Positions 8,475-17,184 of a DNA stretch of 64,000 nt are shown piece after piece; positions within the stretch are counted from its first letter, which is position 1, and every line of letters begins with the position of its first letter. The stretch is from Bacteroidales bacterium. GTDB taxonomy: Bacteria; Bacteroidota; Bacteroidia; Bacteroidales; VadinHA17. The stretch spans positions 1 to 64,000 of the forward strand of contig JALHSP010000127.1 of the NCBI GenBank assembly GCA_022865305.1. Reading direction: 5' to 3'. The notes beneath the pieces were generated by a model that saw nothing but the letters and a program-made list of their open reading frames with translations, had not been told where the DNA came from and ran no database searches. A program made the position numbers and the translations under genes.

Positions 8475-9233
8475 TTAACAGGTAATTGTCTTTTTTGTTT
8501 TAAAATCGGGGCATTCCTTATATTTTACATATCCCAACTGGTTGGTAGTAAGCGTCGTTGATCCAATTATACAATCTGGTGTATTGGTATGGTGGTGACC
8601 GAAAATCCAGAAGTCAGCATGCGATCTTGAGACATAATTATTCATTTCCACGGCAAAAGCTTCATTCAGGCTGTCTCCCTTATATTTTTCAGGATAATTC
8701 ATGAATGTTGGGACATGATGGGTGATAATTACTTTTTTTTCAGATCCATTTTTCGACAGTTCCTCGTTCAGGAAAGAACGGCATTGTTCATGAAGCTGAT
8801 TATAATGATCAGGAGTTAATCCTTTGTTATTATATTTAATTGCATGAAAATCAGAGAGTCTTTGTCTTATCTCAAATTGATTTGCCGGGCTAATACTTGT
8901 CCACAGGGTAGTGAAAATAAGCTTTAAATCCTCCTGAATAACAGAAACATTGTTTAACAGAAACAGGTTGTCCTTAATTTTTTCATTAAAAGAACCTGCC
9001 CGGTCTGAGATATCCGAATAATAGTATTCATGATTACCCGGAATCCAATATGTGGTTTTAAAAGTATCTGATATACAGCTGAAAAAATCAGCGTGCTTAT
9101 CCATTTCAGCAAATGGAACAATATCACCGGCCAGCAATAAAACATCACCTCCGGGCAACAAAGAGTTTCTTTTCATGAACTCCTTATTTTCTGGGAATTC
9201 CAGGTGTAAGTCGGAGGCATACTGAAGTTTCAT
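8475..9233 (-). CDS. Calcineurin-like metallophosphoesterase in the RM operon
   Basis: The 252-residue protein has the metallophosphoesterase motifs in order: SDLHLEF (Asp8, His10), GDIVPF (Asp37), GNHEYY (about 66-71), THHVP (about 170-174) and GHHHTN (about 217-222). Family members hydrolyse phosphomonoesters or diesters with a dinuclear metal centre; the substrate here (nucleotide, nucleic acid end or protein) cannot be told. The start ATG is one base past the hsdM stop codon, so translation is probably coupled to hsdM. No signal peptide is visible, so it is cytoplasmic. Its position between hsdM and hsdS suggests an accessory function in the restriction system rather than general metabolism. 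Confidence 0.85.
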   Translation of the reverse strand: MKLQYASDLHLEFPENKEFMKRNSLLPGGDVLLLAGDIVPFAEMDKHADFFSCISDTFKTTYWIPGNHEYYYSDISDRAGSFNEKIKDNLFLLNNVSVIQEDLKLIFTTLWTSISPANQFEIRQRLSDFHAIKYNNKGLTPDHYNQLHEQCRSFLNEELSKNGSEKKVIITHHVPTFMNYPEKYKGDSLNEAFAVEMNNYVSRSHADFWIFGHHHTNTPDCIIGSTTLTTNQLGYVKYKECPDFKTKKTITC

Positions 9234-9234
9234 A

Positions 9235-10800
9235 TTATGCTCCCAGCTCTTTTAAATACCTATTCATTTCAGCCTGCACTGTTTTCAATTCCTCTTCAAG
9301 TTTTTCGATTTCTGTTTGTACTGCAGCAATATCGACTTCCGGTTCTTCCTCAAAAGTGTCGACATACCGTGGGATGTTTAAATTGAATTCGTTTTCCTTA
9401 ATTTCTTCAAACCTGGCCACATAACTGAATTTATCCTCAACAATTCCGGAATGCAATTTTTCCTCATTGAATTTCCGGTATGTATCCACAATATGTTCAA
9501 TATCAGCAGGCCGAAGTTTGTTTTGATTTTTGGCAGACTCATAATGCTTACTTGCATCAATGAACAATACATTTTTATTATCACCTTTCCCTTTGTTAAA
9601 AATCAAAATTGCTGCCGGAATGCCGGTACCGAAAAACAGGTTAGAAGGGAGACCGATAACTGCTTCAAGAATATTTTCCTCAATAGTCTTCTGCCGTATT
9701 TTCCCTTCACTGGCTCCACGGAATAATACGCCGTGAGGCACTACAACACCTGCTATACCTTTACCTTCATAGGTAGTCTCTATCATGTGGCTGATAAAAG
9801 CCCAATCGCCCTTGCTTTTTGGTGGTATGCCTCTCCAGAAGCGGTTGTATTTATCGGTTTCAGGGTCAAAAGAGTCACTTGCTTTATTCTCTTCTTTATC
9901 ATCGCTCTTTCCCCACTTGTCCAGCGAGAACGGAGGATTAGCAACAACAGTATCAAACTTCATAAGGGCGTCGCCTTCTTTCAGTTTTGGATTTCTGATA
10001 GTATCTCCCCAACGAATTGTGGCGTTATCAAAGCCGTGTAAAAACATATTCATTACAGCCAACGCCCAAGTGCTACCGTTAGCTTCCTGACCGTAAAGTG
10101 AAAAGTTTTCTGAACCTACTTCCTCACCTGCTTTAATCAGCAAAGAAGCTGATCCGCAAGTCGGATCGCAGATCCGGGAGCCGGGTTTTGATTTTGTGAG
10201 TTTAGCTATGAGCGTTGAAACCTCCTTTGGTGTAAAAAATTCTCCGGCCTTTTTCCCTGCATCGCTGGCAAAATTCTCAATCAGGAACATGTACGCTCCG
10301 CCAATAATATCAGTGCCTTCAAGGTGTGAAGGTTTAAGATCCAATGTTTCTTTATTAAAATCAAGGAGCAGGTTTTTCAGCCTTGTGTTTTTGTCTTTTG
10401 TATCACCCAGTACACTGCTGTTGAAATTGATGTTCTGGAAAATCCCGGCACCGTCCTCACTATAAAGTTTGTCACGGTTGGCTTCCACCAGATCTTCCAG
10501 TGCAATATCTATCATCTCACCTATATTGAGTTCATTCCGATGATCAAATAAATAATTGAAATGACTGTGTTCAGGAACTACAAAGCGTTCATGCTTCATA
10601 GCACGATCAGCACGCTCTTTGTCACCATTGTATTTTTTCAAATGTGTTTCATATTTATCATCATAAACATCACTAAGATATTTTACAAAAAGCATTGTAA
10701 GTACATAATCCTTATAGACACTTGGATCAATGCTTCCGCGAAATGTGTCGCATGCTTTCCAGACTGCATCGTTGATATCTTTTTGAGTAATTTTTTTCAT
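9235..10800 (-). CDS. hsdM: Type I RM DNA methyltransferase subunit M
   Basis: HsdM is the N6-adenine methyltransferase of the complex. The 521 residues contain the N-terminal HsdM helical domain (about 1-150), AdoMet motif I DPTCGSASLLIKAG (212-225), the catalytic motif IV NPPFSL (288-293), and a C-terminal Glu-rich coiled coil (about 490-521) for interaction with HsdS. EFFTPKEVS (187-195) is the usual conserved lead-in. It begins 5 bp after the half-S gene and its stop is one base from the metallophosphoesterase start, so half-S, hsdM and the phosphoesterase look like one transcript. Confidence 0.97.
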   Translation of the reverse strand: MKKITQKDINDAVWKACDTFRGSIDPSVYKDYVLTMLFVKYLSDVYDDKYETHLKKYNGDKERADRAMKHERFVVPEHSHFNYLFDHRNELNIGEMIDIALEDLVEANRDKLYSEDGAGIFQNINFNSSVLGDTKDKNTRLKNLLLDFNKETLDLKPSHLEGTDIIGGAYMFLIENFASDAGKKAGEFFTPKEVSTLIAKLTKSKPGSRICDPTCGSASLLIKAGEEVGSENFSLYGQEANGSTWALAVMNMFLHGFDNATIRWGDTIRNPKLKEGDALMKFDTVVANPPFSLDKWGKSDDKEENKASDSFDPETDKYNRFWRGIPPKSKGDWAFISHMIETTYEGKGIAGVVVPHGVLFRGASEGKIRQKTIEENILEAVIGLPSNLFFGTGIPAAILIFNKGKGDNKNVLFIDASKHYESAKNQNKLRPADIEHIVDTYRKFNEEKLHSGIVEDKFSYVARFEEIKENEFNLNIPRYVDTFEEEPEVDIAAVQTEIEKLEEELKTVQAEMNRYLKELGA

Positions 10801-10805
10801 GTTAC

Positions 10806-11372
10806 TTATTTTATGACGTTAATTATTTGTTGTTGAATTTGTTTTTCTTTTAGCGATTCAATTTGGCATTTCAGAATCTTTTCTAAATTCCTCAGTTGAG
10901 TGATTTTCAAAATTGCTTTTTGTGTCTCCAAATCGGGGATCGGGATTTCCACTTCTTCAAGGACAGATTTTGAAATAGAAACGATAGAACTTCCCACCGC
11001 TTTCCCTTTCAAAAATTTTTGTGAGATTGGTTGGTTGATATACCAGGTTAAAAATTCAGGTACTATTTTGTCCTGGAAGTTGTCATTTATACGAATTACA
11101 AAAAAAGAGGTGGACGCAACAGCTGGTAGATTTTTACTTTCATACCATGCTGCGAAATTTTTTGTGCCTTTTGCTGCAAATAATACATCCCCATGTCGCA
11201 ATAAGTGTTTATCGGAAATGTTTTCAGCCTTTAAATCAGGGTGTAAAGAACTTATAAGCTGACCATTTTCATTAAAATGTTTTGCTTGTAAATACACTAT
11301 TTGACCCTCTGGAATTGGCTTTGCAAAGATTCCTGTTTGTATGTTAGCGATATGTTTTATATTTGTTTTCAA
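10806..11372 (-). CDS. Half-size type I specificity (S) subunit, single TRD
   Basis: The 188-residue protein resembles one target-recognition domain plus one helix: the N-terminus KHIANIQTGIFAKPIPEG, the mid-motif LLRHGDVLFAAKGTKNFAAW, the TRD tail WYINQPISQKFLKGKAVGS and the helix-leading IPIPDLETQKAILKI. Full-length HsdS has two such halves (about 400 residues); single-TRD proteins can act as dimers recognising a palindromic bipartite site. It is the first gene of the operon, immediately upstream of hsdM and distinct from the full HsdS at 7135-8370. It may supply a second specificity or modulate the complex. A promoter-like sequence lies just upstream. Confidence 0.85.
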   Translation of the reverse strand: MKTNIKHIANIQTGIFAKPIPEGQIVYLQAKHFNENGQLISSLHPDLKAENISDKHLLRHGDVLFAAKGTKNFAAWYESKNLPAVASTSFFVIRINDNFQDKIVPEFLTWYINQPISQKFLKGKAVGSSIVSISKSVLEEVEIPIPDLETQKAILKITQLRNLEKILKCQIESLKEKQIQQQIINVIK

Positions 11373-11397
11373 AATATTTATTTAAGTAATGCGGCTA

Positions 11398-11429
11398 CAA
11401 AGATAGGTAAAATATTTCGATTTACCAAA
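11398..11429 (-). promoter_or_regulatory. Bacteroidetes-type promoter of the RM operon
   Basis: On the minus strand there is a TTTG (-33) followed after 20 bases by TATCTTTG (-7, matching TAnnTTTG), 26 bp before the half-S start codon. Both boxes and the spacing fit the Bacteroidetes primary-sigma consensus. Confidence 0.7.
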
Positions 11430-11509
11430 TATATTTCAATATATTATTGAGTAGGGGTTCTACAAAGCTAAGTTATTTAGTATTTATGGGTCGAATTTGA
11501 GGAGGCAAA

Positions 11510-11575
11510 ATTGCACTCTTTTGCAAGCCTTTGGTTTTGTGGGAAGGCTAGTGGGGGCTTGCAAATGTGTGCAAT
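11510..11575. repeat. Long imperfect inverted repeat (cassette-boundary-like)
   Basis: Left arm 11510-11529 (ATTGCAC...TTTGCAAGCC) and right arm 11556-11575 (GGCTTGCAAA...GTGCAAT) pair over 17 of 20 positions, with a central 3-base mismatch, around a 26-nt loop. There is no T-tract, so it is not a standard terminator. Confidence 0.6.
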
Positions 11576-11880
11576 GTGGCTTGTCTGAATTTTAAAATTT
11601 TTGCGCACGGGCAAAGTCCCGGTAAATGGTAGCGAATTAAACGTCAAGATATAAGTTTGTTAACGGTACAAATCTGTCTTGTTGTCTCGAATAGATAAGC
11701 TGTCTATATTTTTTAACAGCTTGCCAATAATACGTTTATATATCTGCTTAAGGTGAACATATTTGACCATATAAGGAGTTATAACTCACTACAATAGGTT
11801 ATTAATTAAATGATAATAGCAGGTATTATTTTGATGTGGAAATTAATTAATCGTGCTTTATTGGTTTAAAGCAGATTTCT

Positions 11881-11900
11881 GAGGCTGTCTGAAAAGTCGA
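11881..11900. mobile_element. Possible insertion-sequence terminal repeat remnant
   Basis: GAGGCTGTCTGAAAAGTC resembles the terminal inverted repeats of IS1182-like elements in Bacteroidetes. No transposase is adjacent, so at most it is a relic. Confidence 0.3.
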
Positions 11901-12031
11901 AATCAATTAGCCGCAAAGGTTGCAATCGCGGGTACTCGTGAACGAAAAATCGCAATGAGATGAAATTCTAACTGTTTTAACATTACGGATTTTGTACCTT
12001 TTTACCTGCTGAAGCTCTTGCAGAGCTGATT

Positions 12032-13198
12032 CTATAGATCCAGCCTTCCTGCACCGTTACCTATCTCAGGCTGATAAAAATCCGGCACCAGTCCGGTCTT
12101 TTTCAGGTAAGTTGCAGAGAGGTCAGTCATAAACTTTGCTGAATCGGAGTTTTTTACGATACTGACTGTGCAACCGCCGAATCCGGCCCCGGTCATACGT
12201 GTGCCAATTACACCCGGCAGTTTCCTGCCTTCATAAACAAGAGTATCAAGTTCAATACCTGTTACTTCGTAGTCATCCCTGAGGGAATCATGCGATAAAT
12301 TCATAAGCTCACCAAACCTGCTGATGTTATTCTCTTTAAGTACCTTTACAGCTTCAGTGACTCTTCCGTTTTCACTAATAACGTGTTTTGCCCTTTTGCT
12401 TACAACTGGATCACTGATAAATTTGTCGAGCAGATGGATTTCATCAGTATTGAGTTCGCTTAAGTTCTTTAATGGTTTGTATGCCTGCAATAATTCAACA
12501 GCTTTATCACATTCTGCCCGCCTCTCATTATATTTTGAATTAGTAAGGCCTCTTCTTTTATTGGTGTTGGTTATTATAAGTGAACAATCCTGCAGAACAA
12601 CCGGGATGTTTTCATAAAATAATGTATCGCAATTCAGAAAAATAGCATGATCCTTCTTCCCAAAACCGACTGCAAACTGATCCATAATTCCGCAGTTCAT
12701 TCCGACAAATTCATTTTCTGCCTTCTGGCTCATCTTAACCATGTCGAGCGTGATTAAACCTGCAGAAAATAATTCATTCAGTGCGACTGCTGTTACCATC
12801 TCGATTGAGGCTGAGGAGGAGAGACCTGCTCCATTCGGGACATCCCCGTAATACAAAAATTCAAGGCCGGTGATCTGTGTACCTCTCTTTATAAATTCAT
12901 TTATTACGCCAAGCGGATAGTTTATCCATTTTTTGCTTTTGTTAACAAATAATCCTTTAAGTACTGTCTCTTCATCATCATTAAAGTTAAGCGTGCTGAA
13001 TCTCAGGATGTTACTTTTTATCTTCCTGATGAGGAGATATGTGCCATAATTCAGTGCGCACGGGAAGACGAAACCTCCGTTGTAATCAGTATGTTCTCCT
13101 ATCAGATTAACCCTTCCGGGAGAGAAAAAAAGAACAGGCTTATCATTCCTGTTCCCGTATTTTTCGTAAAACTTGTTTAAGAAGTTTTTTGTATCCAT
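12032..13198 (-). CDS. galK: Galactokinase
   Basis: Galactokinase phosphorylates galactose at C1 in the Leloir pathway. The 388-residue protein has all three GHMP-kinase motifs: RVNLIGEHTDYNGGFVFP near residues 29-46 (substrate binding), GAGLSSSASIEM (ATP-binding loop, about 119-130) and TGAGFGGCTVSI near the C-terminus. Length is typical. It starts 3 bp after the dnaA stop on the same strand, so it is likely co-transcribed with dnaA, an unusual pairing. No gal permease, galT or galE is nearby. Cytoplasmic. Confidence 0.96.
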   Translation of the reverse strand: MDTKNFLNKFYEKYGNRNDKPVLFFSPGRVNLIGEHTDYNGGFVFPCALNYGTYLLIRKIKSNILRFSTLNFNDDEETVLKGLFVNKSKKWINYPLGVINEFIKRGTQITGLEFLYYGDVPNGAGLSSSASIEMVTAVALNELFSAGLITLDMVKMSQKAENEFVGMNCGIMDQFAVGFGKKDHAIFLNCDTLFYENIPVVLQDCSLIITNTNKRRGLTNSKYNERRAECDKAVELLQAYKPLKNLSELNTDEIHLLDKFISDPVVSKRAKHVISENGRVTEAVKVLKENNISRFGELMNLSHDSLRDDYEVTGIELDTLVYEGRKLPGVIGTRMTGAGFGGCTVSIVKNSDSAKFMTDLSATYLKKTGLVPDFYQPEIGNGAGRLDL

Positions 13199-13201
13199 TT
13201 A

Positions 13202-14632
13202 TTATACTTTTAGTTTTTTCTCAATTTCGTTTATCTGATTTCTGAAATGTTTATCAGTATCAATAAGGTTGTTTACAGTTTTGCAGGCATGTAAAACTGT
13301 TGCATGATCTTTGCCACCTATATGAGATCCTATGCTTGCCAGTGAAGCTTTTGTGAGACTTTTTGAGAAATACATTGATACCTGCCGGGCCTGAACAATC
13401 TCCCGTTTTCTTGTTTTTCCCTGTATAAGATCTATAGGGATCTTATAATAATCGCAAACAATTTTCTGGATATACTCAATCGTTATTTCACGTCTTGAAG
13501 TGCTAATGAGTTTTTCAACCATTTGCCTGGCAAGATCGAGAGTGATCTCTTTTCTGTTCAGTGTTGATTGTGCATAAAGTGAAATTAATACTGCTTCCAG
13601 TTCCCTGATGTTATTGGAAATATTCACAGCCAGAAATTCAAATATCTCTTCAGGAAGTTCAATGCCGTCGTTATATGCTTTTTTCTTAAGTATGGACAGC
13701 CTGGTCTCATAATCAGGACGTTGCAGGTCAGCCTGAAGACCCCATTTAAACCTCGAGAGAAGTCTTTGTTCCATTCCCTGCAGATCGACAGGTGCCTTAT
13801 CGCAGGTGAGGATCAGCTGTTTACCTGATTGATGGAGATGGTTAAAAATATGAAAAAAAGTGTCCTGAGTTTTTTCCTTTCCCGCAAATTCATGTACATC
13901 GTCCAGGATCAGGACATCAATCATCTGATAAAAATGGAGGAAATCGTTTTTATTATTGTTTCTTACAGATTCAACAAATTGAGTCTGAAATTTATTGGCA
14001 TTAACATAAAGGACAGTTTTATCGGGGTGCGTTTCTTTGACCAGAATCCCGATTGCCTGTGCAAGATGTGTTTTCCCCAGGCCAGAGTCACCATATATCA
14101 TAAGAGGATTGAATGCCGTACCTCCCGGATTGTTCCCGACAGCTATACCGGCGGACCTGGCAAGCCTGTTGCATTCGCCCTCAATATAGTTGTCGAAATT
14201 GTAATCAGGATTAAGCTTTGGATCGAAATGAACTTTCTTTATGCCCGGTATTACAAAAGGATTCTTGATCGATGACTGGGTAACTTCAAAGGGAACCTGA
14301 AGGGGTTTGTTATTAATGTCTGTTTTGTACTTTGAAGGATATCTTACAGTGTATGGCTTACCATCTGAATAATTGGCATTTTCCATCACGACATTATATT
14401 CCAGTTTCGCATCGGTACCAATCTCGCGTCTCAGAGTTTTCCTGAGAATATCAATATACTGCTCTTCAAGATACTCGTAAAAAAACGGGCTTGGTACCTG
14501 AATAGTCAGAACATTGTTTTCGAGCTTTAAAGGAATGATTGGTTCAAACCATGTTTTAAAACTGATGGATGGAATAATATCTTTTATTATCTGCAGACAG
14601 TTATTCCATACGTCATGATGTGTTTTATTCAT
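13202..14632 (-). CDS. dnaA: Chromosomal replication initiator DnaA
   Basis: DnaA binds DnaA boxes and opens the origin. The 476 residues show domain I (about 1-85, VWNNCLQIIKDIIPSISF), a linker, the AAA+ domain with Walker A GDSGLGKTH (181-189) and Walker B LILDDVHEF (about 244-252), and a C-terminal helix-turn-helix with the DnaA signature GGKDHATVLHACKTV (about 439-453). Length and motifs are complete. The following gene is galK, not dnaN. No perfect TTATCCACA boxes were seen in the upstream AT-rich gap, so the origin is probably elsewhere. Confidence 0.98.
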   Translation of the reverse strand: MNKTHHDVWNNCLQIIKDIIPSISFKTWFEPIIPLKLENNVLTIQVPSPFFYEYLEEQYIDILRKTLRREIGTDAKLEYNVVMENANYSDGKPYTVRYPSKYKTDINNKPLQVPFEVTQSSIKNPFVIPGIKKVHFDPKLNPDYNFDNYIEGECNRLARSAGIAVGNNPGGTAFNPLMIYGDSGLGKTHLAQAIGILVKETHPDKTVLYVNANKFQTQFVESVRNNNKNDFLHFYQMIDVLILDDVHEFAGKEKTQDTFFHIFNHLHQSGKQLILTCDKAPVDLQGMEQRLLSRFKWGLQADLQRPDYETRLSILKKKAYNDGIELPEEIFEFLAVNISNNIRELEAVLISLYAQSTLNRKEITLDLARQMVEKLISTSRREITIEYIQKIVCDYYKIPIDLIQGKTRKREIVQARQVSMYFSKSLTKASLASIGSHIGGKDHATVLHACKTVNNLIDTDKHFRNQINEIEKKLKV

Positions 14633-14971
14633 TTAAGTTGTTTATTACAAATTTTAAGGTTCGCGTCAAGCTGATTCAGGTAGCAATATTTGTAAAAAAA
14701 AATCTTATAAAAAAACTTTTTTTTACTTGACTTTTTCAAAAAAAGTATATGTTTTTAACCATCAGCAACTTATGAAAAAATTTATTTTTTGTTGTTATAA
14801 AATACAGATAATCAGTGATATATATTTGACTAACTTGGTTTGTCGGTGTATTACAATTCGTTATGAATGCTTACTCAAAATTCAACAACTGGTAATTAAA
14901 ATGAGTATTATTTTGTCGGTGAATAATTTTTATAATTTAAAGATCAAGATACTCTGAAGTTTATAATAAAA
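14633..14971. other. AT-rich gene-free region upstream of dnaA
   Basis: About 340 bp that is very AT-rich with A and T runs (14690-14730). It carries the dnaA leader and the 3' end of the MlaD gene's region. I see no DnaA boxes, no clear terminator and no credible gene; a 76-codon frame on the plus strand looks accidental. Confidence 0.5.
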
Positions 14972-15922
14972 CTAATCTGTAGGGATATTTTTTTTGCCGA
15001 AAATTGAAAAATGAACATATCTTTTTGGATTGGCTTTCATGTCCTTTAAAAGTTCATTTAAACTCTCAAGACTTTGAGACAGGTTTGTATAAAGTGAATC
15101 ATTTGTCAGTAATTGTCCGGCACTTCCCTTTCCTTCATTCATATTTTCAAGCAGAAGTGCAGTTTTCTTAAGACCTGACTTCAGATTTAATACCGTATTG
15201 TAAATATCAGCTGCAGCAAGAGTATCTGTAATTGATTCAAGATTGCTGAATGTACTGCTCATGTTTGAAGAATTATCTGCAAGCATCTGGGAAAACCTGG
15301 TTAAATTATCCAGAGAAGTCTTTAATTCTGTTTCCTTTGATCCTATAATCTTGTCGAAGCTTTCGGTAGTGCTGTTCAGGTTGTCAACAATACCATTGAG
15401 GTTCTTTTTAAATCCCGGATCCATTATTTCGTTTACAGAACTGACAACTGAATCGATTGAATTAATAAGTGCTGTTATCCTGTCTTTCACAGGCAAAAGT
15501 TCTGCCTCAAGTCTGGTAATAATCGATTCAGGAAGTCTGCCTGGAATAGTATCACCGTACGCATAAGTTCCCGGGCCCTCGCCATACACAAAATGCACTT
15601 TCATTCCGGCAATAAGCGAAACAGGAACTATTTCCGCAACAGTGTTTTTTGGAAGCTTAAAATTTTTGCCGACTGAAAATGTTACCAGAATTTTGTCACT
15701 TTCAGGATTTAGCAGTTCTATCGATTGTACTACTCCTACTTTAAATCCGTTAATTTCAACAGGACTCGATTCTGCCAATCCTGAAATGTTATCATATATG
15801 GAATAATAATAGGCGGTCTTTTTAAAATATTCCTTTCCTTTGAGAAAATTGTATAACCAGATAAATACTAAAATAGTCAGTAATGCAACAATACCAATTT
15901 TGACTTCGTTCGAGATCTTCAT
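14972..15922 (-). CDS. MlaD/MCE-family phospholipid-transport protein
   Basis: The 316-residue protein has an N-terminal membrane anchor (about residues 8-27, IGIVALLTILVFIWLYNFL), an MCE domain (about 38-115, YSIYDNISGLAESSPVEING and GFKVGVVQSIEL), and a long periplasmic helical region with repeated Leu/Ser/Asn heptads. This matches MlaD-type substrate-binding subunits of Mla-like ABC systems, which move phospholipids between membranes. The ATPase and permease partners (MlaF/MlaE) are not adjacent in this window. It follows the amidase gene by 16 bp on the same strand, a common pairing in Bacteroidetes, so they may be co-transcribed. Confidence 0.88.
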   Translation of the reverse strand: MKISNEVKIGIVALLTILVFIWLYNFLKGKEYFKKTAYYYSIYDNISGLAESSPVEINGFKVGVVQSIELLNPESDKILVTFSVGKNFKLPKNTVAEIVPVSLIAGMKVHFVYGEGPGTYAYGDTIPGRLPESIITRLEAELLPVKDRITALINSIDSVVSSVNEIMDPGFKKNLNGIVDNLNSTTESFDKIIGSKETELKTSLDNLTRFSQMLADNSSNMSSTFSNLESITDTLAAADIYNTVLNLKSGLKKTALLLENMNEGKGSAGQLLTNDSLYTNLSQSLESLNELLKDMKANPKRYVHFSIFGKKNIPTD

Positions 15923-15938
15923 TATTCAATTTCTTAAA

Positions 15939-17105
15939 TTATTTTTTCCTTTTTTGTTCTATAGCGTCCTGTAAAGGTACTATTTTGTTATCTTTTACAG
16001 CAATTACAAAAGCATCCGGATAAATAGTCTCGATCTTTTTCCGGTATCTGACTGCTTCTGAATAATCTTCAAAGTTGCCGGTAGCATACTTAAAACGATC
16101 CCGGGCGTTGATTTCAATAATATCTTCTATCCCTTTGAAATTATCAGCCTTTGTTTCGATTTTTGATGCAGCAGTGGCAACCTGTACCGTGAAAACCAGT
16201 TGTCCCTGTGGCAAACTGCCGGCAGTTTTATTCTCATTTTTTTCAACCAGCTCTTGATTTTGCATCGCAGATATCCCGCTTCTGATATTAATCTCATCTA
16301 TATAATCCCTGCATGCCCTGAAAATAGCTGACGCCAGATAATCCTGACCTTGTTCGGAATTCAGATATCTCTCCTCGGTAAGGTTGGTAATATATCCGGT
16401 TTCAACAAGTACACCGGGCATTGCTGTATTGAATAAAACCCAGAATACTGCTTGTCTCACACCACGGTCTTTCCTGTCAACCCTCTCTCTGAACTGAGTT
16501 TGTATTTTAGATGCAAGTACGGTGCTCTGTTCCTGAGAAACATTCTGCATAAGTGTAAACATGATGTACGACTCAGGAGATTTGGGATCAAATCCTTCAT
16601 ATTTGGTGGAATAGTTTTCTTCCATAAGTCTTACCTCATTCTCTTTCATAGCAACTTCAAGGTTTTCCTGGTCTTTGGCAAGACCCATAATATAAGTTTC
16701 TGCACCAATTATATTTTTTGAATTTGCCCAGTTGGCATGAATTGAAATAAACAGGTCTGCTTTATTCTTATTAGCTATTTCCGGTCTTTCTGAAAGGTCT
16801 ACTGTTGAATCATCCTTTCTTGTGTAAATGACTGTCACATTTTTTAAGTTCTGCTTTATATATTCACCCGTTTTTAAAGCAATAGCAATATTTATGTTTT
16901 TCTCATAGCTGAATGAGCCAACTGCTCCCGGATCTTTACCTCCATGTCCGGGATCGATTACAATAACCCATTTCTTTTCGGTTTTCTGATCCGGAATTGA
17001 TGATAACACATAAAAAGGAAAAAGAAAATCCGAAACAAAAACAAAAAGTAAGACCGCAGTATATATATTAATGGTATGAAGTTTGCCGTTTTTAAATAGA
17101 CTCAT
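15939..17105 (-). CDS. N-acetylmuramoyl-L-alanine amidase (Amidase_3) with SPOR domain
   Basis: The enzyme cleaves the amide bond between MurNAc and the stem peptide, helping daughter-cell separation. The start chosen is the ATG at 17105 (MSLFKNGKLHTINIY), which gives a short charged N-terminus and then a hydrophobic signal/anchor (TAVLLFVFVSDFLFPFYVL); the frame is open to 17159 but the extra residues precede any signal. Amidase_3 motifs are present: VIDPGHGGKDPGA, a Glu in SYEKN, SIHAN and the catalytic Glu in GVLVETGYITN. The C-terminal 85 residues (QLVFTVQVATAAS to the end) look like a SPOR peptidoglycan-binding domain. It is divergent from the LptD-like gene and upstream of the MlaD-like gene, an envelope-biogenesis neighbourhood. 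Confidence 0.93.
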   Translation of the reverse strand: MSLFKNGKLHTINIYTAVLLFVFVSDFLFPFYVLSSIPDQKTEKKWVIVIDPGHGGKDPGAVGSFSYEKNINIAIALKTGEYIKQNLKNVTVIYTRKDDSTVDLSERPEIANKNKADLFISIHANWANSKNIIGAETYIMGLAKDQENLEVAMKENEVRLMEENYSTKYEGFDPKSPESYIMFTLMQNVSQEQSTVLASKIQTQFRERVDRKDRGVRQAVFWVLFNTAMPGVLVETGYITNLTEERYLNSEQGQDYLASAIFRACRDYIDEINIRSGISAMQNQELVEKNENKTAGSLPQGQLVFTVQVATAASKIETKADNFKGIEDIIEINARDRFKYATGNFEDYSEAVRYRKKIETIYPDAFVIAVKDNKIVPLQDAIEQKRKK

Positions 17106-17184
17106 GATAAGTTCATGTTTTTTTAATAGTTTTGCCGCTGACATCCCGACGTCACACAAAAACTATACAAAAATAGTATTTAAG
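17106..17184. promoter_or_regulatory. Divergent promoter region, amidase / LptD-like
   Basis: Candidate -7 boxes are TAGTTTTG at 17127-17134 on the plus strand and TATTTTTG at 17168-17175 on the minus strand. Neither has a good TTTG at -33, so this is only a likely location. Confidence 0.35.

Larger units (their letters stand above)
11373..12031. other. Gene-free region between RM island and galK
   Basis: About 650 bp without a convincing gene on either strand. It holds the RM-operon promoter, a short GTAG..CTAC palindrome (11451-11463), a 20-nt imperfect inverted repeat (11510-11575), a small CGGG/CCCG hairpin (11608-11621) and a sequence resembling an IS terminus (about 11881-11900, GAGGCTGTCTGAAAAGTC). 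I infer a junction between accessory and core DNA. Confidence 0.5.

Noticed and set aside
7135-11372. Shufflon-type specificity switching between hsdS and half-S
   Set aside because: The two S proteins do not share long repeats or inverted repeats that could recombine, and no recombinase gene is nearby.
11881-11900. Complete IS element near 11.9 kb
   Set aside because: Only a terminus-like sequence is present; no transposase or second end was found.
14633-14971. Replication origin next to dnaA, and a 76-codon plus-strand frame
   Set aside because: No DnaA boxes (TTATCCACA) or AT-rich unwinding element with box clusters were found; the short frame has no domain or ribosome-site support.
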